Below are positions 37,601 through 47,990 of a stretch of 64,000 nucleotides of DNA, piece by piece; the first letter of the stretch is position 1; every line of letters starts with the position of its first letter. The DNA is from Motacilla alba alba. Taxonomy: Eukaryota; Chordata; Aves; Passeriformes; Motacillidae. The notes beneath the pieces were generated by a model. That model did not search any database. It was not told the DNA's origin and saw only the letters and a list, made by a program, of their open reading frames with translations. The stretch is taken from contig NC_052018.1 of the NCBI RefSeq assembly GCF_015832195.1, positions 64,975,666 to 65,039,665 of the forward strand. The letters run 5' to 3'. Both the position numbers and the translations under genes were made by a program.

Positions 37601-40462
37601 TCCAGGTGAGCAAAACTTTCCATCCCCAGCATGGTGACTGGGAAACCCAAAGAACTTTGTTAATAGTTCCTGCAGAAAGCGGGGCAGCTCTGCACAATGC
37701 TGTCCCTCTTTGTCCTCTGTGTTTTTTTGTTGCAGGAAAGCATGAATAGAATACGTTGTTGCAAGCAGGAAGGGAAGTAGACTGTCTGGGTAGAAGAAAT
37801 TGATCGCTAATTTTAACAAGACTGGTTATGTGTATGCTTGTGACACTCAGTGTCAGTTTGGAAATAAATAGTGTGTTATAAATAGTACAGCTGAAGAGTT
37901 AATGTCTTAGAGGATGCTGTCTGATCACCCATGCATTGTTACAGGGCATTAAAAAAGGAAAACCAAATTTTCAGATCTTTGAAGTTGCAGTGCTGGTGCA
38001 ACCCTGCTGACCGTGAGTGTGGTCATTGACCAGGTTACACCACTCTTGAAATGTGCCTGTGATTGTATTTAACTGTGATTATGTTCCCTCCTTCTCCCCA
38101 CCATGGTAGGAGATAAGAGTTTTAGCATTTTGGTTGGAAGTTGTGGTTGTAGATGGTAGAGTGAAGGCCTGAAGACGAGGCCAAGTGGAGAGATGGGCTT
38201 GCTCCACAGCTCCTTTCCAGCTTCCTGATATGTTTTGCTTCCCCTCTGCCCAGCATGAGGCAGACATCAATGCACAGCCCTGTGGAGTCTGGATGGGGAA
38301 AGCTGGAAGAGTTTCAGATACTTTCTGAGGAAAAAACCCTGTGGGATTTACAAGGAAGGTCTGAGATGTTTATTTTCTTGGAGGTACAAACAGACATTTA
38401 CAAAATGAGTGACAGGAAGGTTTACAAGTAAATTATTTGTATGCTTGCCTAATCCATTGCTTCCAAAGCTTTGGATTGTGTCCTGGCATATGAAGTACAG
38501 AGGGAATGATATGTTTTTTGGAATCCATGCCTTTTTCTGCTGCAGTCCCTGGTGCTGTGGGGTAGGATGAGGGCAGTTGCCTGTCCTGGGTGGAGTTGCT
38601 TACTAGCAGCTCTTACAGCTTCTTGACCCAGTCTGTCCCAATGCAACAGGGGAAGTGGTTTTGAACACTGTGAACCACCAAGATTGCTTGTTGGAGGAGC
38701 TGGGGCAGATAGAGTGATGGTCCCTCTCCTGTGCTTGGGCTTGTGTGCTGTCACTCAGGGCTCAGTGCCTGGGCTTCTGCTAGAATGCATGTTACACCCC
38801 AGCATATGAGCACACAAGTGTTGAGCAGTGCAGCTGTCATGGATTCACTGGGATTTGTTTTATAAAGGTGCCTGTGAATGGGCAGGAACCTTGCTTTGGA
38901 AGATGTGCTCAGCATTTTAAATGAGAAGCAGAATGCAGAAGGCTCCTACTTTTCCTGTGGACCTCCTGTCACTCCTCTTGAGTTGCTGTAAACAGGTGTG
39001 CCAAAATGTTTTGTGAAAAGCAGGTGCTGTTTGGATGTGGTTGGGTTTTACAGGTGTGATCATAACATAAACAACATTTTCCAAGATTAATGTGCTCCAT
39101 AGATTTCCCCAGTATTTACATTCAAAATATTCCCTTTTACAAAAGGAAATGGAAGCTGTAAGAGGAACATCAAAAAAGACTAAAATTATGGTGATTCTTG
39201 AAAGGCATTACAATTTATGTACAGTTGCTACTATTACTTCTTTTGCAGGATGAGTCAGTTATTTGTGGCAGCCACAGATATGCAGTTTTACGAGACCCAT
39301 GTGTCAAGTGCCTGAAGCACTGTGTGCTGGAAAGGTTTGTGTTTGGAGCTGCCTGTGAGAGCACTGAGAGGATATCTCTGTGTGTTATCTGTACTGCAGT
39401 GCTCCACTAGCTGCCACACACTCTGTTCCTCTTCCACAGTAGTGAGGGCCTTTACTGTATTGATAATGTTCTTTTCAGTAGAAAGCTTTATGCTGACATG
39501 AACCTGGCTGTGTGAAACAAGGTTTCAATGGAAATGCTAAAAACTCAGTGTTCTCCATGTGAATTTGCTGGTGTTGTGGGTTTCCTGGAAGTAGGGGTTA
39601 AACTAATAACTAGTTTCCATCAAAATGCAACAGGCATTTGAAACATTACTTTTGTTCGAGTTCCTGTTGCCCCTCCACCATCCTTCCTAGCATCTCCTTA
39701 GAAGCTCTTGTTTGCTTGCTGGAACAAGTATTGTGTGGCCTGCTAATTCAGATCATGCGTGGCAGGCCAGCAAAAAAAGTTGTCAGGTTGTTGTGGTGAA
39801 ATAAAACATCCTGCACAAAATTATGGGGTGTTAATCCAACAGCATGAGAAGCTCTTAACTAAATGCTCATTACAGCAGTATTATAAAGGGTAGGACTAGG
39901 TAACAGGGAAGGACAGGTAACACAGGAACCTTGAGAAATGCTGAGCTTCCCCTCTAGGAAAACTCTTGGCTTGCTTGGCTCTCACCTTGGAGAAAGAGGG
40001 TGAAGGAGGAACTTTGTACCTCCTTGTTCTGCTCCCATAAGAAGTTCCTTAGATTTGTTTTTTCCACTCTGCAATGAACCTAAGCCTTTCTCTATGGACT
40101 TGTATGGAAGAGTGGAAGTTCAGAGCAGGGCTACCCAAGGCCTACTTGGAACACAACTGGAAGGAGGCAGATTGTGAAAAAGAAGCCAGTTTCCTCTTCT
40201 CAGAGTCAAGGCATTCAAAGCTCCTGGATGGCTCCCAGAAGGCATAGAAGAAATGGAAACCAATCTCATTACAGATTGTCTTGCATACAGGGGAGTTTTA
40301 TAATTAAAGGATGTTGCCCTCTGCTCCCATTGTTGTTTGCTTCTCTGAACTTTAATTTTACTCTGAACCCTGTGCTGACTGTGTATATACTGGGGCTGTG
40401 ATAGAAAAGTGATCTTAAGTATTTATGAGCTCACCTTCAAATGAATGGGTACAATTATTTGA

Positions 40463-40504
40463 GTTTTTTTCCCCTCTTTTTTTTCCTTTTTCCCCCCTAC
40501 CTCT
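40463..40504 (+). repeat. Long polypyrimidine tract ending in CTAG
   Basis: About 42 bases of almost pure T and C precede ctctag. This is an ideal-looking 3' splice site tract, but the sequence after it meets stop codons within about 15 codons in the frames tested and has no nearby donor, so I do not call an exon. It may be a decoy acceptor or simple-sequence DNA. Confidence 0.6.
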
Positions 40505-41363
40505 AGGTGCTTTTTTGCTTTTCCATCCCCTGCTGTCTGGACTAAGCTATAGATGATTAGTGTTTCACAGATGAAGTGTGGCATTCAGACCTACTCCTCA
40601 ACAAGGGCTGAATTGTCATCCAAGCTCCAGTCCTTCTGAAAACTGTTATAGCAAGCTTGTCATGTGTTGAGTGTAGCCTTGTTCTTCAAGCTTTGTAATA
40701 CATGGGCAAACATAAAAAGACATGATTTCTACTTACTAGGCTTCTAGTTAGGTTTCCCTCTACTTCTGTCTTCCCACAGTAGTTTCTGCTGGTCTGTTTG
40801 GCTGGTCTTTTTTATCATACATGATAAGAAGCCTAGGCAGCCAGCCAGCTGCTGTGGAACTATAATAGGGCCAGTGGCATGTACAAAATTTGATTACTGC
40901 TGTCAACACCAGAGAGAATAGAAGAGAGCACGTACTCCAGTCAGAGAGCTACTAAATAAATGGCCTGATGAATTCAGTAGTAGTAGAAGTAAGACCATCT
41001 TCCTCCTAAGGAATGAAGTGGTTTGTGGGTAGAGCGTATACTAGTACATTGAGCTCTGGAGTTAGGTTAAAAACTTTGTCTTCCTTTGCCTCCTTCAAAG
41101 ATTACTTTGACCAGAATTTTCAATTTCTCTTCTGTTTATCTGCTCTTGCAGTTAATGTATGGATTTCACACCTAATACTTCATATTCACAGAGGCCATGG
41201 TTTCACTTTTAAAATTTAGCTTAAAAATATTCCTGCCATCCTAAAGCTAACTTCTTTGCGGATGGGTTCAGATATGACACTCTTTCATGCTAGTAATTCT
41301 ATTTCTGTTTAGGCAGGAGATGTTTGTTTTTTTTATTTAAACGCAGTGTAACAACCTCCCACC

Positions 41364-41390
41364 TTCCCCCCCCCCCCCACCCCCACCCCG
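41364..41390 (-). repeat. C-tract with G-quadruplex potential on the minus strand
   Basis: A run of about 14 C followed by A, five C, A and four C provides at least four G-runs of three or more on the complementary strand, enough for an intramolecular quadruplex. It is probably a slippage-prone and sequencing-error-prone tract. Confidence 0.75.
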
Positions 41391-43319
41391 AAGTTAATAG
41401 ATATTTTCAGTGTATATTCTTGTTGAAATGTTGGATTTTTGAGGTAAAACCTGATGTTAGATAAATGGTTTCTCTGATGTTCATGGGGCAGCTGCTGATG
41501 TCAGGCAGAGCTTGGACTGAGCTTCTCTGGAAGCTCTGGTGCATGAATGATTCACTCAGCTTCTCCAATACCTTCACACTGAATGAAGTTCAAGGGACTG
41601 ATGGAGTCAGAGTGGTGTTTCTATAACTGCTCTCACTGACTGCAATCACTTCCTCATTTGAGAAGTGGTAAACCCAGAAATGTTGTCACAAACTCACTGA
41701 CTCGTGAAACTTGTGCTTATTCTTCAGTCTTGCCAAGTGTGGGTGGGCCTTGGAGCAGCAGGGACTAAGCTGAGGTGAGGTATTGGATACACAGGAGAGC
41801 ATTCTTAGGGAATTCAGACCAGTGTCATCAAAACTTGAAAAAAGGGACATGTGGTGCTGTTGGTAAGACTTCTGGCATATGTGCATGTCTGTCTGCTAAT
41901 TCTCATAATTTATTTGGTGGAGTTGGCAGTGTCTTTTTGTTTTGTGCTTGGGCAGTGCTTGGCACAGTAAGGTTTGTATTTATATTTACAAAATACATCC
42001 TTGTTTGTTTCAAAAATAGAAATTCTGTCTTTAAAACTTTTATTACCTTTCCACTTCGGTCTTGTTTGCATGGTTCACAGAAATGTTTGGATACAAATGT
42101 CTGATTTAGCCCCCTGAATGTATGGTTGTCTTTATTAATGGAAACAAAACTCCTTTTGTGTGAAGCCTTTCTGCCTTCAACTTTAAGGAATTCTTGAATT
42201 TGGGGAAAAACATCCAACCCACAAATTTAAATAAGACCAACTTCTGGCCCACAAAACTTAAAAGAAAAATCTGATCTTGATTTCTCCCTCCTTCCCTTCT
42301 CTGAAAAGTATCTGAGGTGTGATACAGTAAACTGTCCTGACTGGATATTAATGAAGAGAAGGGAGCTGTATCTAGAACATTTGTCTTACAGCATGATACA
42401 ATGAGACAGGCAGACAAATCAAACAGCCTCTGTCTTTCTGCTTTTGAAACCAATTCTGTGGTTTAGAATGCTCCTCTCTGGTCGAAGTGCCTGTACTTGG
42501 GTGTTCTAGCTAATCTCCTCTTGCATGACTTTGCAAGTAATGTGACTATTGGAATTCTGTACAGTTCAGTAACTGAAAGTGTGGGATATGGAGTTTCATA
42601 AGTACAGTATTTGGAGTCCTCTTAATTTGGTTATAAAGTTGGCCACAGGCTTTTGAAGACAGAGGGATTCAATCTGCTTTTTGTCCTGGTGGTAAGCACA
42701 GTTTAAAGGCCCACTTGAAAATAACTCTGATCTTATCACAGCCCTGCATTACCAATTTTCTGCTTTACTGTTCCTTGCTGTGTCTTATTTGGAATTACAG
42801 CACAGTGGAGAGGGCATGCCTAATCAGAGTTTGTAATTTTTGACTTGGAGGTTTATTTGTACAACTTCCTTTATGTGCTATAGTATGTTTAAAATTTCTT
42901 GTGCTTTTTTGAAAGGCCATTGAAAGATGTGGATGCTTACTTTGAAGAGTTGTTCTGGTATTATGTTCTGTTGAATGAGTGAAAAAAGTGTTGTAGTGAT
43001 ACTGCAAACTTTTTACAGAATGAATACTAAAAATATTTAGGATTTTTAAAAGGAATATGGTTCTTGACCAGAGATTTTGATTTGAACAGAAAAGGAAAGT
43101 TACCATCAGCTTTCCCATTTTCTGTTTGTGGAATTTAACTTGCCAGTTCTCTGAAAGCTGGAGTGTCCTCCCGTTTTCATAAGCAGTAGCAAACCAGCTT
43201 ATTTATCTGATTTTAAACAGAAAAGAAATCTCAATTAGCTTGAAGTCTGTTACTACAGCAGCCTTTTTTAAAGGTTGGTTTCCTGACTGGTTCCTGTCAG
43301 TCACTGTGTGGCTGAATGT

Positions 43320-43447
43320 GTCAAACCCTCGGAGGAAAACCAGCGCTTCCCTCCCCCTTGAATCCCAGCATGCAGTTCTTGCATGGGTACTAGCGTGTAC
43401 TTCCTCTCCATCTTCACTTTCCTGTTATTCAAAACCTGAGCTTGATC
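43320..43447 (+). promoter_or_regulatory. Candidate alternative promoter and 5' UTR
   Basis: CpG dinucleotides become more frequent from about 43330 to 43760 than in the surrounding intron. The string tcccagcatgc at 43363-43373 matches the core of the ZNF143/STAF-type promoter motif. A TAG at 43391-43393, in frame with the ATG at 43448, closes the frame upstream, consistent with 5' UTR. An alternative reading is that the exon is internal and begins after ttttaaacag at 43220. Start-site data would separate the two. Confidence 0.4.
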
Positions 43448-43541
43448 ATGAGCGTTCAAACAGCCAAAAAAGTTGTGTGGAAAAAGTACAAAGTTGCTGC
43501 ACCTCGGCATACTGACCGGCAGACCTGTTACGCTCCGCTGG
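43448..43541 (+). CDS. Candidate alternative first coding exon, 31 codons
   Basis: The ATG at 43448 has A at -3 and follows an in-frame TAG at 43391, so it is the first start of its frame. The frame stays open for 31 codons and ends at a near-consensus donor, CTGG|GTGAGT, at 43541/43542, leaving one base (G) in phase 1. That is the same phase and leftover base as the exon ending at 10608. The peptide begins MSVQTAKKVVWKKYK and ends TDRQTCYAPL. It is strongly basic with a Lys-rich start, unlike the acidic N terminus from the upstream exon. I do not recognise it. The frame is too short to appear in an ORF scan. Confidence rests on start, donor, phase match and local CpG enrichment, with no homology behind it. 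Confidence 0.5.
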
Positions 43542-46500
43542 GTGAGTGCTTCCCTGTGTTCTGAAGGCTGTGGTAGATGAAAGTATCCAGGCATGTGGGT
43601 CTGTTTTTATCTTCTACACCTGATGAGAGCTGCTTTTCTTAACTTTGCAGAAGTTTATTTATGCTGACAGAGCAGGTGGTGGAAGGCATGGCAGGAAACA
43701 GAGCGGCGAAGGGCTGTTTTCTGTGGCGCTGCTCCGTTGCAAGTGTTGCGTGAGCTCTGGCTGTGTCACACCTGCTGACATAAGATCCTCTTGGTAATGC
43801 TTGTGTTGTGGGCTTCCCTTTCACCTGGAACAGTAGCTTGTTCATGACAGAAATTTTAGTGTTGTTCTGTCTGATTGAAATTCTTCATGTCCCTAATTTT
43901 CCTAAACCATGCATTAAATTTTGGTGATTTCAGTATTTACTTGTTTTGATTCTTTACAGTTCTGCCTAGTGTGCCTTTTGGTACATTTGAGTGTATAAAC
44001 TTACAGCAGTTCTTTGACACCCCACAAGTTTTTCTCCTCATTTTGGTGGTATCTCAAGAGAGCTGTATTTCCTGTAATTTGGAAAGAATGTTTTCTGGAG
44101 GGATGCTTTGGAAGAGAAGAAATTTGGGATATTATTCTTTCCTCTTCCTTTTGCCATCTTTCATACCTACTCTGACTGAAATTTCATGTGTTGTCTCGTC
44201 TGTTTTTTGACTGGGGCCAAAAATCACAGATTGGCAAGGAAAAGACAATTTGATTATTCCTAGTACCTGTGAATATGCTATGTAGATACAGTCAGTAATT
44301 GACAGGTGGAAATTATTTTGTGAATTGGTGTCAGAACTTTGAGAAAGCAGATTGTGTTGATCAATAAAGAATTTGGTCCACTTGACTTTTGATGTGGGTT
44401 TTTTGTTACAAAGCTGGAATCTGAAGATGGATTTTTAGAAAGAGAAACAAAAATCCTCTGAAGATATATCAATGTAATGGCTAAATTTAGAGTAAAATGA
44501 TGGGCTGGGACTCTGATTTCATGTACAATTGCTTCTAGAACAATGAGTTGGATTTGGATATATGCCAGTTTAGCTGAGAGCAGAAACTTTTCCTTTATGG
44601 CTCAGTCCAAACTTCCTTAAGAAACTGACAAAAATGTTAAGAAAACTCAGTAATGTGAGCGGAGTTGCTTTTGACTGACTCTGGAGAGCTCAGTAAATTA
44701 TAGGTTGGAGCGATCTAGTGTTCTTCAAAATCTGCACGTATTCAGCTTTTGAATGTGAGACATCTGCAGTTGATCATTCTTGGACAGTTAGCAGTAGGAG
44801 AAAATCAATCTGCTTGGTTTTAACCTCGGCTGCTGTTCATGGAAGTTGTTTGTTCTGGCTCTGTGTGTATTGGTGTAGGTTTTTTTGGACTAGTTCTTGG
44901 GGTTTTTTTCCTTTCTTCTTTTTTTTGTTATATTTTTAGAAGAGCATAAACTTGGGACAGGAGTTATAACCAGCCATGTAGTTAACTGATGAACACTGCA
45001 GTTGTGAAACCTCTGAAATGTTCATCTGTGGGATAATAGGAGGGTCAATCTCTCTGAGGTTTTATATCTCAACCCTTCAGGTCTTTTTAACACGTAAGTG
45101 CACATGTTTGTGATTTGGTGATGTTTGTGTGTCTATGGATGATTTCTCTGGCGCTTGCTCCAGGTGGCTAGGCTAAGGTGTAAACCTAGGTGAGCAGCAG
45201 CTACGTGCTGCTCAGGTGCTTTATATGATTGAGCACAGTGTTTACTGATTGTTTCTTAAAGCCTGTTTAAATCTGAGCTAAGAGCCCTCAGCTTTTAAAA
45301 GAACATAGATCATGGCTGATAAGTTGCAGTTATAATTTTTCTTAATCAAGCAGCAGGATTTTTTTCAGGTAATCTGTTTAATTATAATCTTTGTAACTGT
45401 TCATAAAGTATAGCACTGTACATTTGCTTTTCAAGAGAGTCATAGTCCCACATTCATTGTCATCTCACTTTTTTTAAAACTTTATATTTGGAGACTGTGA
45501 GGGAATTTGGCTTTGCTCACTTAGTGTGTTGGAAATGCACATAGGAGGGAAAAAAATCTGAAAAAAAGCTAGAAGGTAAGAGGCATGGAAGGGAAAATGA
45601 GGAAAAAAACCTGAAGGTAAAATAAATTTGGCATGTGTGTGTGTGCTGTGGTGGAGAGGTCATTCTCTGAGAGGACAGGATTTTTAATGATGCAGTACTG
45701 GAAATAGTCAGGGAAAAAATGGGTGGAGAAGTTGGAAGGGGTGTGTATGTAATTGTTTCTTCATGTCCTTTGCTTTTCACAGAAATCTAGAAAATAAATA
45801 ACAGGGACACTTTTCAGTCAGCAGAGGTTTGGCTTTGGCTTTTTTGGTTGTGTGCTTGCTGTGAGAATTGGCAGGGACTGGAGGAAGGTAGGTTGAAGCT
45901 CATACCTGATAAAGTATCCAATTGTAAATTAATTGGTTTGGGTGACAATAAAGTGGATAAGACTAACTTCTGTTCTCTGAAGCCTAAACAGCACAACTAA
46001 GTTTTGTCAGAGATTGATTTATGGTCAATAGATATAAATAATGGGCAACATACTAAATAATTTAGCTCATCTGTTGGGATGCCCTTCTTTATAACAGTCT
46101 AATCTGTCTTAATAACTTCTTAAATTCTCAAGCTGGTGACAGGCACTGGGAGTGTGGTGGCACTGGTAGGCTACTGGTGCCTAACTGTTACCAAAGCTTA
46201 CTCTAAGAGGAGAAAAAAGAAGGGATCTTGTACTTTTTTTGCCTGTTCGAACAAAAGGGCTTTCTTCATTGCTGTTCCATGCCATGGGAAATAATTTATG
46301 TTGTTCTAGTAAAATTTCTGAAACTGTTGCAGGAAAATGATTGGGTTGTTTTGTGTTTACATATACATATTCTACTGTTGTGGCACTATTTGATGTGATT
46401 ATTTAATAAAATATTTTTTCCACCTCAACTGCCTCATTACCCAGATGGAAATCACCCTGTCATTGGAGGAGAGGCTACTTAACCTGTGTTACAGAGGCAG

Positions 46501-47380
46501 GAAAAGATGCTGGCTCTATGAAACTTTCTGAAAGGGATTGCCTTGTGGAACTTTTTCTGTAAAATGTCAACTCCTGAAGCCAGTAAAGCACTCTACAGTA
46601 ACTGAATGATCTATTTAGAATCTTAGCATTATGTGACTAGATATTATTTTGTTATTTTATTCATACCGTAGTCAACAGAAGCAAAAGATCAATTTACATT
46701 TTGTTTGTGAATTAATTGTGCAGCCACCATCCCAGTGGTTGAAATGAGTGTTACTTTTCAATAGTAGTAGAAGGCGATGGCAATGACATGACTGAGGTAT
46801 TTTGCAAACAGGTAGATAGTTTGAGACCATATATTCTGAAACTCTGCATTTAGCTTCTGTTACCATTTGTGTCTCTGGAAATCTCAGAAGCACTAGCCTA
46901 TAAACAATAAACTTTCTTTCAGGTAGGAAGGTATTTGTCTGTGTTCCCACGAGATATATGCACTGATAGCAGCTTGAAATTGAGACCACACACAAGCTGG
47001 TACAATAGTCAAACTAATATTTATGGTGTTTGTATTACTGTCAACTCTGATCTTATTAGTTGTTTAGTACAGCTGTGTTGGTCCTCAAATCTGTTTGATT
47101 TCAAACAACTCTAGCTTTTAAACACTTGAAAATGGTGTATTTCCTTTTTGGCAGCAGGTGAAGTATGTGTTCTGAAATACAGCATGGTTGTAAATAGAAA
47201 CAGCTTTACATAGTAATTACATCACGTTACCTTTTGGGTCTTCAAGGGAACTTATTGTCAAGATCTGAAAGACTTTAAAAAACTCTTCTTAGGTACATTA
47301 AACTCTTAAATGCACGTAGGTACTGAAAAAGGGGAAAATATTTTCTGTTGTCCTGTAGTGGAGTCCCCTTTTTAAGCTGT
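43542..47380 (+). other. Intronic stretch
   Basis: The left end is a continuation of the mildly CpG-enriched zone to about 43760. Beyond it I see ordinary intron with T-rich tracts and a short GT run near 45636. Open frames on both strands are short and lack splice-site support. Nothing else is called. Confidence 0.5.
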
Positions 47381-47990
47381 GGGGGGGAGTGTTCGGCTGC
47401 GGGCCGCAGCCTGTGTCCCTGTGCTCCGTGTGGGACAGAGCGGTGCCCGTGACTCAGCTCTGCCGGGCGAGGATCCGCCTTCCCCGGACCGGTGAATTGT
47501 CTGCCGCTGGATCACTTTAATGTTCTGACTGAAATGGTGCGACCCTTAACTTGAGGGCTCCATCTGCTTCCTGCCCTCGTCCCTGATGAATAGGGCAGGA
47601 ATTGGCAGCAGTGTGGTCAGCTATGTGACCTCATTTGTGTGGCGTCTGGGTGGAGCGCCCCGATCTTCGCTAGGCGAGCAGCTGAGAAAGCGAATTGCAG
47701 CAATTCCCTGGCTGAGCCTCCAGCGGGTGAAACCCGGGCTCGCTGCAGGGCAAGGAGATGCCTTCACTCTGACGCTTGGTACGTGCGGAGATGAATTTCT
47801 GTCGAAGCGTTTAGAAAAGCAGCGAAATGGTTCGAGGATTCTCTGCAGAAATCGGGCAATGTGCTGTCCGAGTTCCGTGTGGTGCAGGGTGACGGTCAAC
47901 AGCTTTGTCCTTGTGCCTGCCCGAATCAAAGCTGCCACACAAGCGTGCACTGGCAGCCCTCGCTAATAATTGGCGGTCAACAGAGCATTC
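47380..47990. promoter_or_regulatory. Small CpG-rich patch, candidate alternative promoter or enhancer
   Basis: From about 47390 to 47990 the sequence switches from AT-rich intron to a CpG-containing, GC-richer composition, then returns. It holds a TGACTCAGC element at 47450-47458 (AP-1/MARE-type, as bound by Maf/NRF family factors) and TGACCTCA near 47625 (nuclear-receptor half-site-like). Open frames of 126 codons (plus) and 109 codons (minus) overlap here, but neither has a recognisable domain. An intragenic CpG island with its own start site is the simplest explanation; an active enhancer or exapted element is possible. Confidence 0.5.
47586..47778 (+). CDS. Possible third alternative first coding exon, weak
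   Basis: Within the CpG-rich patch an ATG at 47586 opens a frame that runs past a plausible donor, TTG|GTACGT, at 47778/47779. Up to the donor it holds 64 codons plus one base (G), again phase 1. The peptide starts MNRAGIGSSVVSYV and contains a basic LRKRIAAIPW stretch; no domain is recognised. The Kozak context is poor (C at -3, A at +4), and the frame continues to 47966, so the exon end is not forced. This could be coincidence, since one third of random donors would give this phase. Confidence 0.2.

Larger units (their letters stand above)
10609..43220 (+). other. Very long first coding intron, left part
   Basis: After the donor at 10608 I find no exon with a good acceptor, open phase-1 frame and donor until about 43 kb. 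The stretch is ordinary intronic DNA: homopolymer tracts, weak CR1 tails near 22.2 and 31.5 kb, several perfect inverted repeats, and a homeodomain-motif-rich segment at 17.0-17.2 kb. Open frames of up to about 200 codons (18817-19422) occur but have no recognisable domain. Small exons with poor signals could have been missed. Confidence 0.55.

Noticed and set aside
39249..39334. Possible Cys-rich exon after tacttcttttgcag
   Set aside because: The open frame is entered in phase 0, incompatible with the phase-1 first exons, and the putative donor (GTTTGT) is weak.
43301..43594. Minus-strand 97-codon ORF overlapping the 43.4 kb exon
   Set aside because: Shadow of the plus-strand candidate exon region; no splice sites or start context on the minus strand.
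47621..47950. Minus-strand 109-codon ORF in the CpG-rich patch
   Set aside because: It mirrors the plus-strand frame in GC-richer DNA and has no recognised motif. It is kept only as part of the patch description.
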